A DNA stretch of 49,208 nucleotides, from positions 1 to 49,208 of the forward strand of contig CALMJY010000085.1 in the NCBI GenBank assembly GCA_937864815.1. The letters run 5' to 3'. Of the stretch, positions 1-8,633 are shown one piece after another (within the stretch, counting starts at the first letter, position 1; every line of letters starts with the position of its first letter). Source of the stretch: an uncultured Bacteroidota bacterium (lineage in GTDB: Bacteria > Bacteroidota > Bacteroidia > Bacteroidales > VadinHA17). The notes beneath the pieces were generated by a model. That model was not told the origin of the DNA and did not search any database. It saw only the letters and a list, made by a program, of their open reading frames with translations. The position numbers and the translations under genes were made by a program.

Positions 1-457
1 CATCTGAAGCTTCTGAATTTATAAAGATAGCCTTGCAGCCCAGGTTTTTGGCAAGCTGAATATCCGTCAGCCTGTCGCCTATAACATAAGATGATTCAAG
101 ATCTATTCCCTGAGCAAGGTATTTAACCAGCATGGCAGTTCCAGGTTTTCTTGTAGGAGCATTATCAGCCGGTACTGTTCTGTCAATAAAAATTTCCCTG
201 AATTCAACACCTTCGGATTTAAGGATACTGAGCATCATATTATGAACCGGACAGAAGGTATTCTCAGGAAATGATGCTGTTCCCAGTCCATCCTGATTTG
301 TGACCAGAACAAGTTCATAATCCGTCTCCCTCGCAATTTTTGAGAGACTCGTAATTGCTCCGGGCAGAAACTCGAATTTATCGAAACTGTCTACCTGCTC
401 ATCAGGCGGTTCCTTTATTATTGTTCCATCCCTGTCGATAAAGAGTACCTTCTTCAT
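1..457 (-). CDS. hisB: Histidinol-phosphatase / imidazoleglycerol-phosphate dehydratase (HisB), N-terminal part only
   Basis: Reading leftward from the ATG at 457 gives a HAD-superfamily phosphatase that runs off the left edge after about 152 codons. It starts MKKVLFIDRDGT, with the DxDGT nucleophile motif at residues 8-12. Later come LVTNQDGLGT, a RKPG lysine motif and VIGDRLTDIQLA, the usual HisB-N series. This domain dephosphorylates L-histidinol phosphate; in bifunctional HisB an IGPD domain follows, but it lies outside the window. The ATG overlaps the hisC stop by 4 bases (ATGA), so translation is probably coupled. It is the fourth gene of the hisGDCB run. A monofunctional histidinol-phosphatase cannot be excluded without the C-terminus. 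Confidence 0.93.
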   Translation of the reverse strand, partial: MKKVLFIDRDGTIIKEPPDEQVDSFDKFEFLPGAITSLSKIARETDYELVLVTNQDGLGTASFPENTFCPVHNMMLSILKSEGVEFREIFIDRTVPADNAPTRKPGTAMLVKYLAQGIDLESSYVIGDRLTDIQLAKNLGCKAIFINSEASD

Positions 458-1482
458 ATTCTGATCGATTTTAAAGCTTTGACAAGTAAGCGGTTTTCAG
501 CTGGTTTTCCAACTGTTATCCTGATGCAGTTCCTGACTAGTGAATTCCTGTTGCGTGTAATAATATTCATTTTTACCAGTTCATTGTAAACCTTATCGGC
601 ATCCTTCACCTTCACAAGCAGGAAATTTGCATCGGATGGATAAATCATAATTGAAAGGTCAAGTTTAGAGATTTCTGAAACAAGCTTTTCCTTCTCGCTC
701 TTGATTTTTCTTACCTCTTTTGCCACCTCAAAACTCTTACTGATCCTGGAAAGAGCAGCTCTCTGATTAATTGTACTGATATTATAGGGTGGTTTTATCT
801 TGTTGAAGTACTGAACTATCAGGCTGTTGGTGAAAGCCATGCCCACTCTTACAGATGCAAGACCAAATGCCTTGCTGAAAGTCTGCATAACAATGAGGTT
901 TGGATACTTACTCAACAGCTTAATGAAAGAAGGTTTGTCGCTGAAATCGGCATAGGCTTCATCAATTACAACTATACTTTCCGATTTTGAAACAATATAC
1001 TCAACATCAGCATAATTTATGCTGTTTCCGGTAGGATTGTTCGGTGAGCAGATAAAGATTAGCTTAAGATTTTTATCCGAAAGTAATGGATCCACCCCGG
1101 GTATATCAATCTGGAAAGAGGATGTGAGCGGAACTTTCACTACCTCTACATCATTTACTGATGCTGATACTTCATACATTCCGTAAGTGGGAGTGAATGT
1201 CAGTGCCCTGTCAATCCCGGGACGGCAGAAAACCCTGAAACAAAGATCTATTATCTCATCGCTGCCGTTGCCAAGAAATATATTCTCTTCCGGGACAGAT
1301 TTATAAGAGGATACAGCTTTTTTCAGCTCTTTCTGATATGGATCGGGATAGCGGTTAAGTTTTCCGTAGGGATTTTCATTTGCATCCATGAAGATCCCGG
1401 AGCTACCCTTGAACTCATCCCTTGCACAGGAATATGGCGTAAGGTTTTTTACATTTTCCCTTACAAGACTACTTATATCCAT
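454..1482 (-). CDS. hisC: Histidinol-phosphate aminotransferase
   Basis: A 342-residue class I/II PLP aminotransferase that converts imidazole-acetol phosphate and glutamate to histidinol phosphate. It shows the substrate-side DANENPYG segment near residue 33, SPNNPTG at 146-152, the cofactor Asp in VVIDEAYADF (about D174) and the PLP lysine in TFSKAFGLASVRVG (about K204). Length is normal for HisC. Its start overlaps the end of hisD by 14 bases and its stop overlaps hisB by 4, so the four his genes form one tight operon. Cytosolic. Confidence 0.96.
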   Translation of the reverse strand: MDISSLVRENVKNLTPYSCARDEFKGSSGIFMDANENPYGKLNRYPDPYQKELKKAVSSYKSVPEENIFLGNGSDEIIDLCFRVFCRPGIDRALTFTPTYGMYEVSASVNDVEVVKVPLTSSFQIDIPGVDPLLSDKNLKLIFICSPNNPTGNSINYADVEYIVSKSESIVVIDEAYADFSDKPSFIKLLSKYPNLIVMQTFSKAFGLASVRVGMAFTNSLIVQYFNKIKPPYNISTINQRAALSRISKSFEVAKEVRKIKSEKEKLVSEISKLDLSIMIYPSDANFLLVKVKDADKVYNELVKMNIITRNRNSLVRNCIRITVGKPAENRLLVKALKSIRI

Positions 1483-2764
1483 TATTTAAACTTTTTAGTC
1501 TGATACTAACTGCATTTCTGTGGGCTCTCAGGTTTTCAGCTTCGGCCATCACCTCTATTGCGGGACCTATATTTCTGATGCCTTCACCTGTGAGTTCCTG
1601 GAAAGAGATCTTTTTCTGGAAGCTTTCTACCGATACCCCGCTGAAATTTCTGGCAAATCCGTTTGTTGGAAGAGTATGATTTGTACCTGATGCATAATCT
1701 CCGGCACTTTCACAGCTGAATTTTCCGATAAACACCGATCCGGCATTTAACACTTTTTCCGAAAGGACAGAGCTGTTTGCAGTATTAATAATAAGGTGTT
1801 CCGGAGCGTAGATATTGCTGAATCCGATACATTCTTCCAGGGTTTTATTCACGATGATCATACTGTTATCCAGGGCTTTTCGTGCAATATCCTTTCTGGG
1901 AAGATCGGGCAATTGCTGTTCAACCGCAGTATTTACTTTATCGGGAAGTTCTTTTGAATCGGTTACCAGCACAACCTGGCTGTCAGCCCCGTGTTCGGCC
2001 TGTGAAAGAAGGTCTGCTGCGATGAATCCGGGATCTGCTGAATTGTCTGCAATAACCAGTACTTCACTCGGTCCGGCCGGCATATCTATCGGAATTCCGT
2101 CCTGCTGGACGAGTTCCTTTGCTTTTGTAACGTACTGGTTACCGGGACCAAAAATTTTATAGACTTTTGGAATTGATGAAGTCCCGTATGCCATGGCTGC
2201 AATTGCCTGTGCACCTCCCGTTTTGAATATTTTATTAATGCCCAGAATGCTTGCAGTATAAAGGATAACAGGATTTATCCGACCATTTTTATCGGGAGGA
2301 GAGCACAGGATAATTTCACTGCAACCTGCTATTAAAGCCGGTATGCCCAGCATCAGTACGGTGGAGAAAAGAGGTGCACTTCCCCCGGGGATGTATAGTC
2401 CAACCTTTTCAACAGGGACACTTTTACGCCAGCATATTACACCCATTTCAGTTTCAACCGGATCTTCATCAATGAGTTGTGCCGCATGAAACTTTTCGAT
2501 ATTTTTTCTGGCGGCACCGATTGCATTTTTCAGATCATCCGGTACCTGTGAAACCGCTTCTTTTATTTCTGCTTCTGTTACTTTAATACTATCAAGCTTA
2601 ACACCGTCGAATTTCTCTGAATAATACAGAAGTGCTTCATCCCTGTCATTTCTAACGCCTTCAATAATTCCTTTCACAACAGATTCGAGGTCAGATTTCT
2701 TTATCCCGGGACGAATGCACAGAGCTTCCCATTCAGACTTATCAGGGTAAAGGATCGTTTTCAT
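1469..2764 (-). CDS. hisD: Histidinol dehydrogenase
   Basis: A 431-residue NAD-dependent zinc enzyme that oxidises L-histidinol to histidine in two steps. Family segments include VGLYIPGGSAPLFSTVLMLGIPA, the nucleotide-side FKTGGAQAIAAMAYG, KIFGPGNQYVTKAK, DMPAGPSEVLVIAD, SQAEHGADSQVVLVT and the C-terminal YASGTNHTLPTNGFAR, all expected for HisD. Length matches the usual 430 or so. The start codon shares one base with the hisG stop (TGATG), the typical signature of coupled re-initiation. Confidence 0.97.
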   Translation of the reverse strand: MKTILYPDKSEWEALCIRPGIKKSDLESVVKGIIEGVRNDRDEALLYYSEKFDGVKLDSIKVTEAEIKEAVSQVPDDLKNAIGAARKNIEKFHAAQLIDEDPVETEMGVICWRKSVPVEKVGLYIPGGSAPLFSTVLMLGIPALIAGCSEIILCSPPDKNGRINPVILYTASILGINKIFKTGGAQAIAAMAYGTSSIPKVYKIFGPGNQYVTKAKELVQQDGIPIDMPAGPSEVLVIADNSADPGFIAADLLSQAEHGADSQVVLVTDSKELPDKVNTAVEQQLPDLPRKDIARKALDNSMIIVNKTLEECIGFSNIYAPEHLIINTANSSVLSEKVLNAGSVFIGKFSCESAGDYASGTNHTLPTNGFARNFSGVSVESFQKKISFQELTGEGIRNIGPAIEVMAEAENLRAHRNAVSIRLKSLNNGYK

Positions 2765-3621
2765 CAGAGTATCATTTTTTCAATTGGAATAACAAGAATG
2801 CCTTCAGCACCTGCAGCTTTGAGCTGGTTTATCCGTTCCCAGAACTCATCCTCCCTGACAACCGAATGGAGGCTGCACCATCCCTTTTCAGCAAGCGGGA
2901 GGACGGTTGGGCTTTTCATTCCGGGAAGTATTTCGCAGATCTTCTTTATTGCCGGTTCCGGGGCATTAAGGAGAATATACTTATTCTCTTTTGCATTTTT
3001 CACGGCTCTGATCCTGAACAGAAGGCTTTCGAGTATATCCTTCTTTTCCCTGCTCAGATTTTTCCCTGAAATGATAACCGCCTGGCTTTTTAATATTGTC
3101 TCTGCCTCCTGCAGTCCATTGGTGAGAAGAGTACTGCCCGAACTCACAATGTCACAAATGGCATCAGCCAGACCTATCCCCGGGGCAATCTCCACGCTTC
3201 CGCTGATCTCTTCTATCTCTGCCTTCAGATTATGCTTTTTCAGAAAATCTGTAAGGAGCTTTGGATAGCTTGTGGCTATTTTTTTATCCATGAACCAGCC
3301 GGGTCCGGTATAGATCTCTTCCTTTGGTATTGCAAGACTCAGCCGGCAGCTTGCAAATCCCAGCTGTTCAACAACACTAACATCCTTGGCTTTTTCATAT
3401 ACCATATTCTCTCCAAGGATACCAATATCGGCAACCTTCTGTTCAACATACTGGGGGATATCATCATCCCTGAGGAAAAGAACTTCAACAGGGAAATTTT
3501 GTGCCCTGGTTTTAAGCACACTTATTCCATTTGAGAATTTTATTCCGCACTCTTCGAGTAGCTTTTTTGAATTTTCGCTCAGACGTCCGCTTTTCTGGAT
3601 CGCAATTTTCAGTACACTCAT
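2764..3621 (-). CDS. hisG: ATP phosphoribosyltransferase, long form
   Basis: The committed step of histidine synthesis, condensing ATP with PRPP. At 285 residues this is the long (HisG-L) form with a C-terminal ACT-like regulatory domain (about residues 210-285), so it should be inhibited by histidine without a HisZ partner. It opens LKIAIQKSGRLSE; DIGILGENMVYE and the PRPP-loop-like DAICDIVSSGSTLLTNGL follow. First gene of the his operon: 36 bases separate its ATG from the U-run side of the leader terminator, so expression depends on read-through of that terminator. Confidence 0.96.
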   Translation of the reverse strand: MSVLKIAIQKSGRLSENSKKLLEECGIKFSNGISVLKTRAQNFPVEVLFLRDDDIPQYVEQKVADIGILGENMVYEKAKDVSVVEQLGFASCRLSLAIPKEEIYTGPGWFMDKKIATSYPKLLTDFLKKHNLKAEIEEISGSVEIAPGIGLADAICDIVSSGSTLLTNGLQEAETILKSQAVIISGKNLSREKKDILESLLFRIRAVKNAKENKYILLNAPEPAIKKICEILPGMKSPTVLPLAEKGWCSLHSVVREDEFWERINQLKAAGAEGILVIPIEKMIL

Positions 3622-3659
3622 TTTCTTTTTTAATGTGTCTGAGCAGGGCAGGAGGTACG

Positions 3660-3691
3660 AAAAAACCCGTCTGTTCTGCTCAGACGGGTTT
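3660..3691 (-). terminator. Attenuator terminator of the his leader
   Basis: On the minus strand an 11-bp perfect stem (arms 3681-3691 and 3663-3673, AAACCCGTCTG with CAGACGGGTTT) closes a 7-nt loop and runs straight into six T residues (3660-3665). It lies between the his leader peptide and hisG, so it looks like an intrinsic terminator inside the transcript leader. Two competing helices are possible. One pairs the leader-peptide segment 3728-3735 with 3679-3686 (8 bp, two of them G-U). The other is a perfect 10-bp pairing of 3676-3685 with the downstream 3637-3646. Confidence 0.9.
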
Positions 3692-3718
3692 ATGATATCT
3701 TATTGTCAGCACATATCA

Positions 3719-3778
3719 TTATCTCCTCGCCTGAAGGCAGGTATGATAATGATGATGATGTGAATTTCTGCAAATCAT
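3719..3778 (-). CDS. hisL: his operon leader peptide
   Basis: A 19-codon reading frame, MICRNSHHHHYHTCLQARR, starting about 11 nt after the predicted transcription start and ending 28 nt before the terminator stem. Six consecutive codons read His-His-His-His-Tyr-His. Its place (promoter, short His-rich ORF, terminator, hisG) is that of the enterobacterial hisL attenuation peptide. Charged His-tRNA would let the ribosome run to the stop; starvation would stall it on the CAT run. The ORF is too short to be called on coding statistics; the His run in this position is the evidence. The function is regulatory and the peptide itself is probably not used. Confidence 0.87.
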   Translation of the reverse strand: MICRNSHHHHYHTCLQARR

Positions 3779-3795
3779 TTTTAAAAATATAAATG

Positions 3796-3827
3796 CAAAG
3801 ATAACAATAAATTAATAATTAACACAA
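3796..3827 (-). promoter_or_regulatory. Promoter of the his operon (Bacteroidota type)
   Basis: The minus strand carries TATCTTTG at 3803-3796, a full match to the Bacteroidota -7 consensus TAnnTTTG. A TTG lies 21 nt upstream at 3827-3825, in the place of the -33 element. The expected start near 3789 puts the leader-peptide ATG about 11 nt into the transcript. It sits in an AT-rich gap after leuB, where no terminator was seen, so transcripts from the ilv-leu operon may also enter the his leader. Confidence 0.75.
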
Positions 3828-3857
3828 TAAATTAACAAAAAGTGATATTCTGACAGA

Positions 3858-4919
3858 TTATACCCGTTCAGCAACAAGGTCACCAACTTCGGTTGTCGAA
3901 TATCCCATTTTGCCGGCACCCATATCTTTAAGCTTATTGGCAGTAACATCCATAATAGCTTTTTCAATTGCCCTGGCAGCTTTTTCCTCACCAAGATGTT
4001 CGAGCATCATTCCTCCGCATGCAATTGATGCAAGGGGATTTATTACATTTTTCCCGGTGTACTTGGGAGCGGAACCTCCGATAGGTTCAAACATTGATAC
4101 TCCTTCAGGATTCAGGTTTCCGCCAGCAGCTATACCCATGCCACCCTGTGTAATTGCACCCAGGTCAGTGATTATATCCCCGAACATGTTTGTGGTGACA
4201 ATAACGTCGAACCATTCAGGATTTTTAACCATCCACATGCAGGTTGCATCAACATGGTAGTATTCCCTGGTGATATCGGGATAATCGGCTTTTCCGATCT
4301 CATGAAAAGCTCTTTCCCACAGGTCGAAAACATATGTAAGAACATTTGTCTTACCGCAGAGGGCAAGTGTTTTCTTCTTGTTTCTCTTCCTTGTATATTC
4401 AAAAGCATACCTGAGGCAGCGTTCAACCTGGAACCTTGAATAAACCATATTCTGCATGGCAACTTCGTGGGGAGTACCTTTCATTGTTATGCCACCGGCA
4501 CCGGTATATACATCGCCTGAATTTTCACGAACAACAACATAATCAATATGTTCCGGACCTTTGTCCTTAAGTGGTGTGGAGACACCCGGATAAAGTTTTA
4601 TGGGACGGAGATTGATATACTGGTCGAGTTCAAAGCGCAGCTTGAGAAGAATTCCTTTCTCCAGGATTCCGGGTTTTACATCGGGATGACCAATGGCACC
4701 AAGAAATATGGAATCAAATTTCTTCAGATCATCAGCGGCCGATTCGGGAAGAACCTCACCTGTTCTGAGGTAACGCTCACCTCCAAAATCAAACTCCTGG
4801 TAATTGAGCTTAAAGCCATATTTTGAAGCAGCAGCAGAAAGAACCTTCTTTCCTTCCTTTACCACTTCCGGACCAGTTCCGTCACCACCGATTACGGCGA
4901 TGTTATACGATTTACTCAT
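3858..4919 (-). CDS. leuB: 3-Isopropylmalate dehydrogenase (isocitrate/isopropylmalate dehydrogenase family)
   Basis: A 353-residue NAD-dependent beta-decarboxylating dehydrogenase. It has the N-terminal [10 protein letters not shown], a substrate-side [26 protein letters not shown], the catalytic Tyr/Lys region ([18 protein letters not shown]), a metal-binding [12 protein letters not shown] and [13 protein letters not shown]. The signature [14 protein letters not shown] replaces the more common RELTGGIYFG and looks more like the actinobacterial-type LeuB branch. Last gene of the leu block, 21 nt after the CimA/LeuA-like gene. It probably also acts on 3-methylmalate if that gene makes citramalate. 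A tartrate or other 2-hydroxyacid role is possible but unlikely here. Confidence 0.9.
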   Translation of the reverse strand: MSKSYNIAVIGGDGTGPEVVKEGKKVLSAAASKYGFKLNYQEFDFGGERYLRTGEVLPESAADDLKKFDSIFLGAIGHPDVKPGILEKGILLKLRFELDQYINLRPIKLYPGVSTPLKDKGPEHIDYVVVRENSGDVYTGAGGITMKGTPHEVAMQNMVYSRFQVERCLRYAFEYTRKRNKKKTLALCGKTNVLTYVFDLWERAFHEIGKADYPDITREYYHVDATCMWMVKNPEWFDVIVTTNMFGDIITDLGAITQGGMGIAAGGNLNPEGVSMFEPIGGSAPKYTGKNVINPLASIACGGMMLEHLGEEKAARAIEKAIMDVTANKLKDMGAGKMGYSTTEVGDLVAERV

Positions 4920-4940
4920 AGAATGTTATTTTAATATTAA

Positions 4941-6512
4941 TTATTTTGTATTAAGATGATTATGTACTTCAGGATGTAATTCTTTTTCTTCTTTTTCAAT
5001 CAGTCCTTCCACAATATTAAGCATTCTTTCAGTAGCTTTTATTGCAGATTCCGTCTGGTCGGCATCAAGTCCCCTGGTATTGAATTCCCTGCCTTTAAGA
5101 TCCCATGTGATCACAGTTTCTACAAGGGCATCAGTAGCCCCGCCGGGTGGGATAGAAACCTGGTAATCCACTAGTTGCGGATACTGTTTCCCAAGCTTGT
5201 CATAAATGTTCCTGAGAGCTTTCATAAAAGCATCATACTGGCCGTCACCTGAGGAGGTTTCCTGGTAAAGTTTGCCATCGATCTCAACCTGTATGTTCGC
5301 TGATGGTTTAAGACCATATGAAAGAGAAAGTGAATAGTTCTTTATAAAAATCTTATAGTTCGACTGGTCATTTCCCAGTACATCGGCAATTATGAATGGC
5401 AGATCATCAGGGGTAACGTTTTCCTTCTTATCACCCAGCTCAATTACCCTCTGGGTTACTTTTGCCAGTGATTCAGGGCTTAATGTGAGCCCTAAATCCT
5501 CGAGGTTCTTTTTAACAGTAGCTTTTCCCGACTGCTTGCCAAGTGCATATTTTCTTTTCCTTCCAAATCGTTCCGGAAGAAGATTATTATAGTAGAGATT
5601 ATCCTTGCTGTCACCATCAGCATGTACACCGGAAGTCTGTGTAAAGACATTCTCTCCGATAACCGGTTTGTTTACCGGTATCCTAATGCCGCTGAAGGTT
5701 TCAACTATTTTGCTCACTTTGGTAATTTCGAATTCATTTATGTTCATCTCAGCATGGAGATGATCGCGAAGAACTCCTATAATACTTGACAGAGGAGCAT
5801 TGCCTGCTCTTTCTCCAAGTCCGTTCACTGTTGTGTGAATGCCTTTGACTCCTGCCTTAACAGCTGCCAGTACATTAGCAACTGCAAGGTCGTAGTCATT
5901 ATGTGCATGAAAATCGAAATGCAGTCCGGGATAACGGTCAACGATCTTTCTACAGAAATCGTAAGTTTGCTCAGGATTCAGTATGCCAAGTGTATCGGGA
6001 AGCATATATCTCTGAATATTCTCATCCTTCAATGAATCAAGCATATAGAAAACATAATCTTCCGAGTTTATCATCCCGTTTGACCAGTCCTCCAGGTAAA
6101 TATTAACATCCATGTCAAGCGATTCTGCTTTCCTGATGATGCCTTTAATATCCTTTACATGTTGCTCCGGAGTTTTCCTGAGTTGCTTTTCCAGGTGACG
6201 AAGCGAACCTTTGCACAAAAGGTTATCGACCCTTCCTCCTGCATCATAGATCCAGTTAATTGAAATATCACCATCAACAAAACCAAGAACTTCCACTTTC
6301 CTGTGAAGGTTTTTGTGACGGGCCCACTCTGTGATCTTGCTGAGTGCTTCGAATTCACCCGATGAAACTCTGGCCGATGCAATTTCGATACGATCGACTT
6401 TCAGATCCCTTAGCAGCAGTTTTGCAATATGCAGCTTTTCAAGCGGAGCATATGATACACCCTGCGTCTGCTCCCCGTCCCTGAGGGTGGTATCCATTAT
6501 TTCAACTCTCAT
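4941..6512 (-). CDS. cimA: Alpha-isopropylmalate/citramalate synthase family enzyme (CimA-like)
   Basis: A 523-residue DRE-TIM metallolyase with a C-terminal LeuA-type dimer/regulatory domain. Visible motifs are [15 protein letters not shown] (residues 7-21), the metal-binding HFDFHAHNDYDLA, NGLGERAGNAPL and the flexible-domain TSGVHADGDSKDN. It is clearly a second LeuA-family protein beside leuA. Because leuA is present and no threonine dehydratase lies in this run, the natural reading is (R)-citramalate synthase, joining acetyl-CoA and pyruvate; LeuCD and LeuB would then make 2-oxobutyrate for isoleucine. Substrate choice cannot be read with certainty; a second isopropylmalate synthase is the alternative. 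Its start overlaps the leuD stop by 4 bases. Confidence 0.8.
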   Translation of the reverse strand: MRVEIMDTTLRDGEQTQGVSYAPLEKLHIAKLLLRDLKVDRIEIASARVSSGEFEALSKITEWARHKNLHRKVEVLGFVDGDISINWIYDAGGRVDNLLCKGSLRHLEKQLRKTPEQHVKDIKGIIRKAESLDMDVNIYLEDWSNGMINSEDYVFYMLDSLKDENIQRYMLPDTLGILNPEQTYDFCRKIVDRYPGLHFDFHAHNDYDLAVANVLAAVKAGVKGIHTTVNGLGERAGNAPLSSIIGVLRDHLHAEMNINEFEITKVSKIVETFSGIRIPVNKPVIGENVFTQTSGVHADGDSKDNLYYNNLLPERFGRKRKYALGKQSGKATVKKNLEDLGLTLSPESLAKVTQRVIELGDKKENVTPDDLPFIIADVLGNDQSNYKIFIKNYSLSLSYGLKPSANIQVEIDGKLYQETSSGDGQYDAFMKALRNIYDKLGKQYPQLVDYQVSIPPGGATDALVETVITWDLKGREFNTRGLDADQTESAIKATERMLNIVEGLIEKEEKELHPEVHNHLNTK

Positions 6513-7111
6513 TTCACCATGCTTTTATTATTCTCATATTCCTTTATCTGATCCTTCATGGTCAGAAGAAAATCAATGTCGTCAAGTCCTTTAAGAAGAC
6601 ACTCCTTTTTATAGGAATTGATTTCAAACTTAACTGAATCACCGGTTGATATAATTGTAAGTGTTTGTTTTTCAAGATCAATGCGGACCTTTGTGGAAGG
6701 ATCGCTTTGTATCTGACTGTGTAGTTTTTTAAGGAGATCTTCTGATATTATGATCGGAAGCAGGCCGTTATTAAGTGAGTTATTTTTAAAAATGTCAGCA
6801 AAGAAGCTGGAAACAACAGCCCGGAAACCATAGTCATAAATAGCCCAGACAGCATGTTCACGGCTGGATCCACTCCCGAAGTTTTTTCCCGTTACAAGAA
6901 CCTTCCCGCCGAATTTTGGATTATTCAGTACAAAGTCGGGATTCTTTTCCCCGCTTTTCAGATATCTCCAGTCACGAAACAGATTATCACCAAAACCATC
7001 CCTCGAGGTAGCGCTTAAAAATCTTGCCGGTATTATCTGGTCAGTATCCACATTCTCAAGTGGAAGCGGAACACAGGCAGTTTCAAGTATTTCAAATTTT
7101 TCCTTTGGCAT
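6509..7111 (-). CDS. leuD: 3-Isopropylmalate dehydratase small subunit
   Basis: A 200-residue swivel-domain subunit that pairs with LeuC to isomerise 2- to 3-isopropylmalate. It has PLPLENVDTDQIIPARFL near the start and the invariant GKNFGSGSSREHAVWAI, with FADIFKNNSLNNGLLPI after it. Length is normal. It follows leuC after 21 nt and overlaps the CimA-like gene by 4. Confidence 0.96.
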   Translation of the reverse strand: MPKEKFEILETACVPLPLENVDTDQIIPARFLSATSRDGFGDNLFRDWRYLKSGEKNPDFVLNNPKFGGKVLVTGKNFGSGSSREHAVWAIYDYGFRAVVSSFFADIFKNNSLNNGLLPIIISEDLLKKLHSQIQSDPSTKVRIDLEKQTLTIISTGDSVKFEINSYKKECLLKGLDDIDFLLTMKDQIKEYENNKSMVK

Positions 7112-7132
7112 ATATAAAATATTAACCTCTAA

Positions 7133-8539
7133 TTAATTGTTAAGCAATTCCCTTGGATCAGTAATTTTACCGGTTACAGCAGCCGCCGCTGCAGTAAGAG
7201 GGCTGGCGAGCAATGTCCTGGCACCCGGTCCCTGCCTGCCTTCAAAGTTCCTGTTTGAGGTCGAAACTGCATATTTTCCTGCCGGGATCTTATCCTCATT
7301 CATTGCAAGGCATGATGAGCAGCCTGGCTGTCTCACTTCAAATCCGGCATCTTCATAAACCTTAATAAGTCCTTCCTTTTTCATCAGATCTTCCACCAGT
7401 TTTGATCCCGGAACGATAAGAGCAGTTACATTATCAGCCTTCTTCCTCCCTTTTATAAGATGTGCGAAAGCCCTGAAGTCTTCAATCCTTCCGTTTGTAC
7501 AGCTGCCAATAAATACATAATCCACCGGCTGTCCCATAAGCTTCATTCCCGGTTTGAATCCCATGTAATTGAGTGATTTAAGAAATGATTCTGAAGAAGA
7601 ACCACCTTTGGTATCGCTTTGGGGAATAGAATCATCCACTGCCATTCCCATCCCCGGATTTGTTCCGTAGGTGATCATTGGTTTTATGCTGGCTGCATCA
7701 AAGAACAGTTCCTTATCAAAAACTGCACCTTCATCGCTCTTAAGTTTTTTCCATTCTGAAAGCGCTTTATCAAAATCATTTACTCCATGTATTGAAGGAA
7801 CTTTTCTGAGATATTCGAATGTAGTTTCATCAGGGGCTATCAGTCCGCCGCGTGCACCCATCTCAATGCTCATGTTGCAGATAGTCATTCTTGCCTCCAT
7901 TGTAAGGCTGGTAATTGCAGATCCTGCGAATTCCACGAAATATCCTGTACCGCCTCCTGTTGAGATCTCGGAAATGATGTATAGTATTATGTCTTTTGAA
8001 GTCACTCCTTTGCCCAGCTTCCCGTTGATGGTGATCTTCATCTTTTTTGGCTTGGGCTGAAGTATACACTGTGTTGCCAGTACCATTTCAACTTCACTTG
8101 TTCCGATCCCGAAAGCTATGGTCCCGAAAGCTCCATGCGTTGAGGTATGGCTGTCACCGCAGACGATAGTCATGCCGGGCTGGGTGTATCCAAGTTCAGG
8201 ACCTATAACATGAACAATTCCGTTTTTTGAATGGTTAAGTCCGAAGTATTCAATACCATGGGTCTTGCAGTTTTCTGCAAGCCTCTCTACCTGGTTTCGC
8301 GATAGTTCATCGTGTATTGTAAGGTGCTGATTCTTTGTAGGAATATTATGATCAGCAGTAGCAATGGTATTTTTAGGTCTGAATACAGGAATACCTCTTT
8401 GCTTAAGGCCGTTGAATGCCTGCGGACTTGTTACCTCATGGATATAATGCCTGTCGATATAGATTACATCAGGACCATCCTTGATTGAACGAACCACGTG
8501 CCCGTCCCAGATCTTGTCGAATAATGTTTTTGCTTCCAA
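7133..8539 (-). CDS. leuC: 3-Isopropylmalate dehydratase large subunit
   Basis: A 468-residue aconitase-family protein that carries the [4Fe-4S] cluster. The three cluster cysteines are in [10 protein letters not shown] and in [10 protein letters not shown]. Substrate-side motifs include [16 protein letters not shown] and the C-terminal [22 protein letters not shown]. It works with LeuD in leucine synthesis and probably also on citramalate. It is separated from leuA by a 94-nt gap that holds a REP-like inverted repeat. Confidence 0.97.
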   Translation of the reverse strand: MEAKTLFDKIWDGHVVRSIKDGPDVIYIDRHYIHEVTSPQAFNGLKQRGIPVFRPKNTIATADHNIPTKNQHLTIHDELSRNQVERLAENCKTHGIEYFGLNHSKNGIVHVIGPELGYTQPGMTIVCGDSHTSTHGAFGTIAFGIGTSEVEMVLATQCILQPKPKKMKITINGKLGKGVTSKDIILYIISEISTGGGTGYFVEFAGSAITSLTMEARMTICNMSIEMGARGGLIAPDETTFEYLRKVPSIHGVNDFDKALSEWKKLKSDEGAVFDKELFFDAASIKPMITYGTNPGMGMAVDDSIPQSDTKGGSSSESFLKSLNYMGFKPGMKLMGQPVDYVFIGSCTNGRIEDFRAFAHLIKGRKKADNVTALIVPGSKLVEDLMKKEGLIKVYEDAGFEVRQPGCSSCLAMNEDKIPAGKYAVSTSNRNFEGRQGPGARTLLASPLTAAAAAVTGKITDPRELLNN

Positions 8540-8563
8540 TATTGTGTCAATTAACGTTTACTT

Positions 8564-8633
8564 AACCCCTAAATCCCCCAAGGGGGACTTTAATTCAATA
8601 TACGATAAGCCCCCCCTTGGGGGGGATGGGGGG
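8564..8633. repeat. REP-like GC-rich inverted repeat, copy A (leuA-leuC gap)
   Basis: Two arms, CCCCTAAATCCCCCAAGGGGG (first 20 bases from 8566) and a right arm of C-run, TT and G-run ending GGGGGGT, are joined by an AT-rich spacer. Each arm folds on itself and the arms also pair with each other. The right end touches the leuA stop codon. The same unit occurs at 19711, 35048 and 48209, with a single arm at 32534. Inside an operon such hairpins may alter mRNA decay or partial termination. Confidence 0.85.

Noticed and set aside
1815-2162. Plus-strand open frame of 115 codons inside hisD
   Set aside because: It lies antisense to a fully conserved hisD, lacks family motifs and is a by-product of codon bias; the same holds for other antisense frames in the his, leu and ilv genes, for example 11623-12249 and 15041-15481.
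3741-3762. Simple trinucleotide microsatellite
   Set aside because: The ATG-type repeat on the plus strand is the complement of the His codons in the leader peptide; its position relative to promoter and terminator gives it a regulatory reading.
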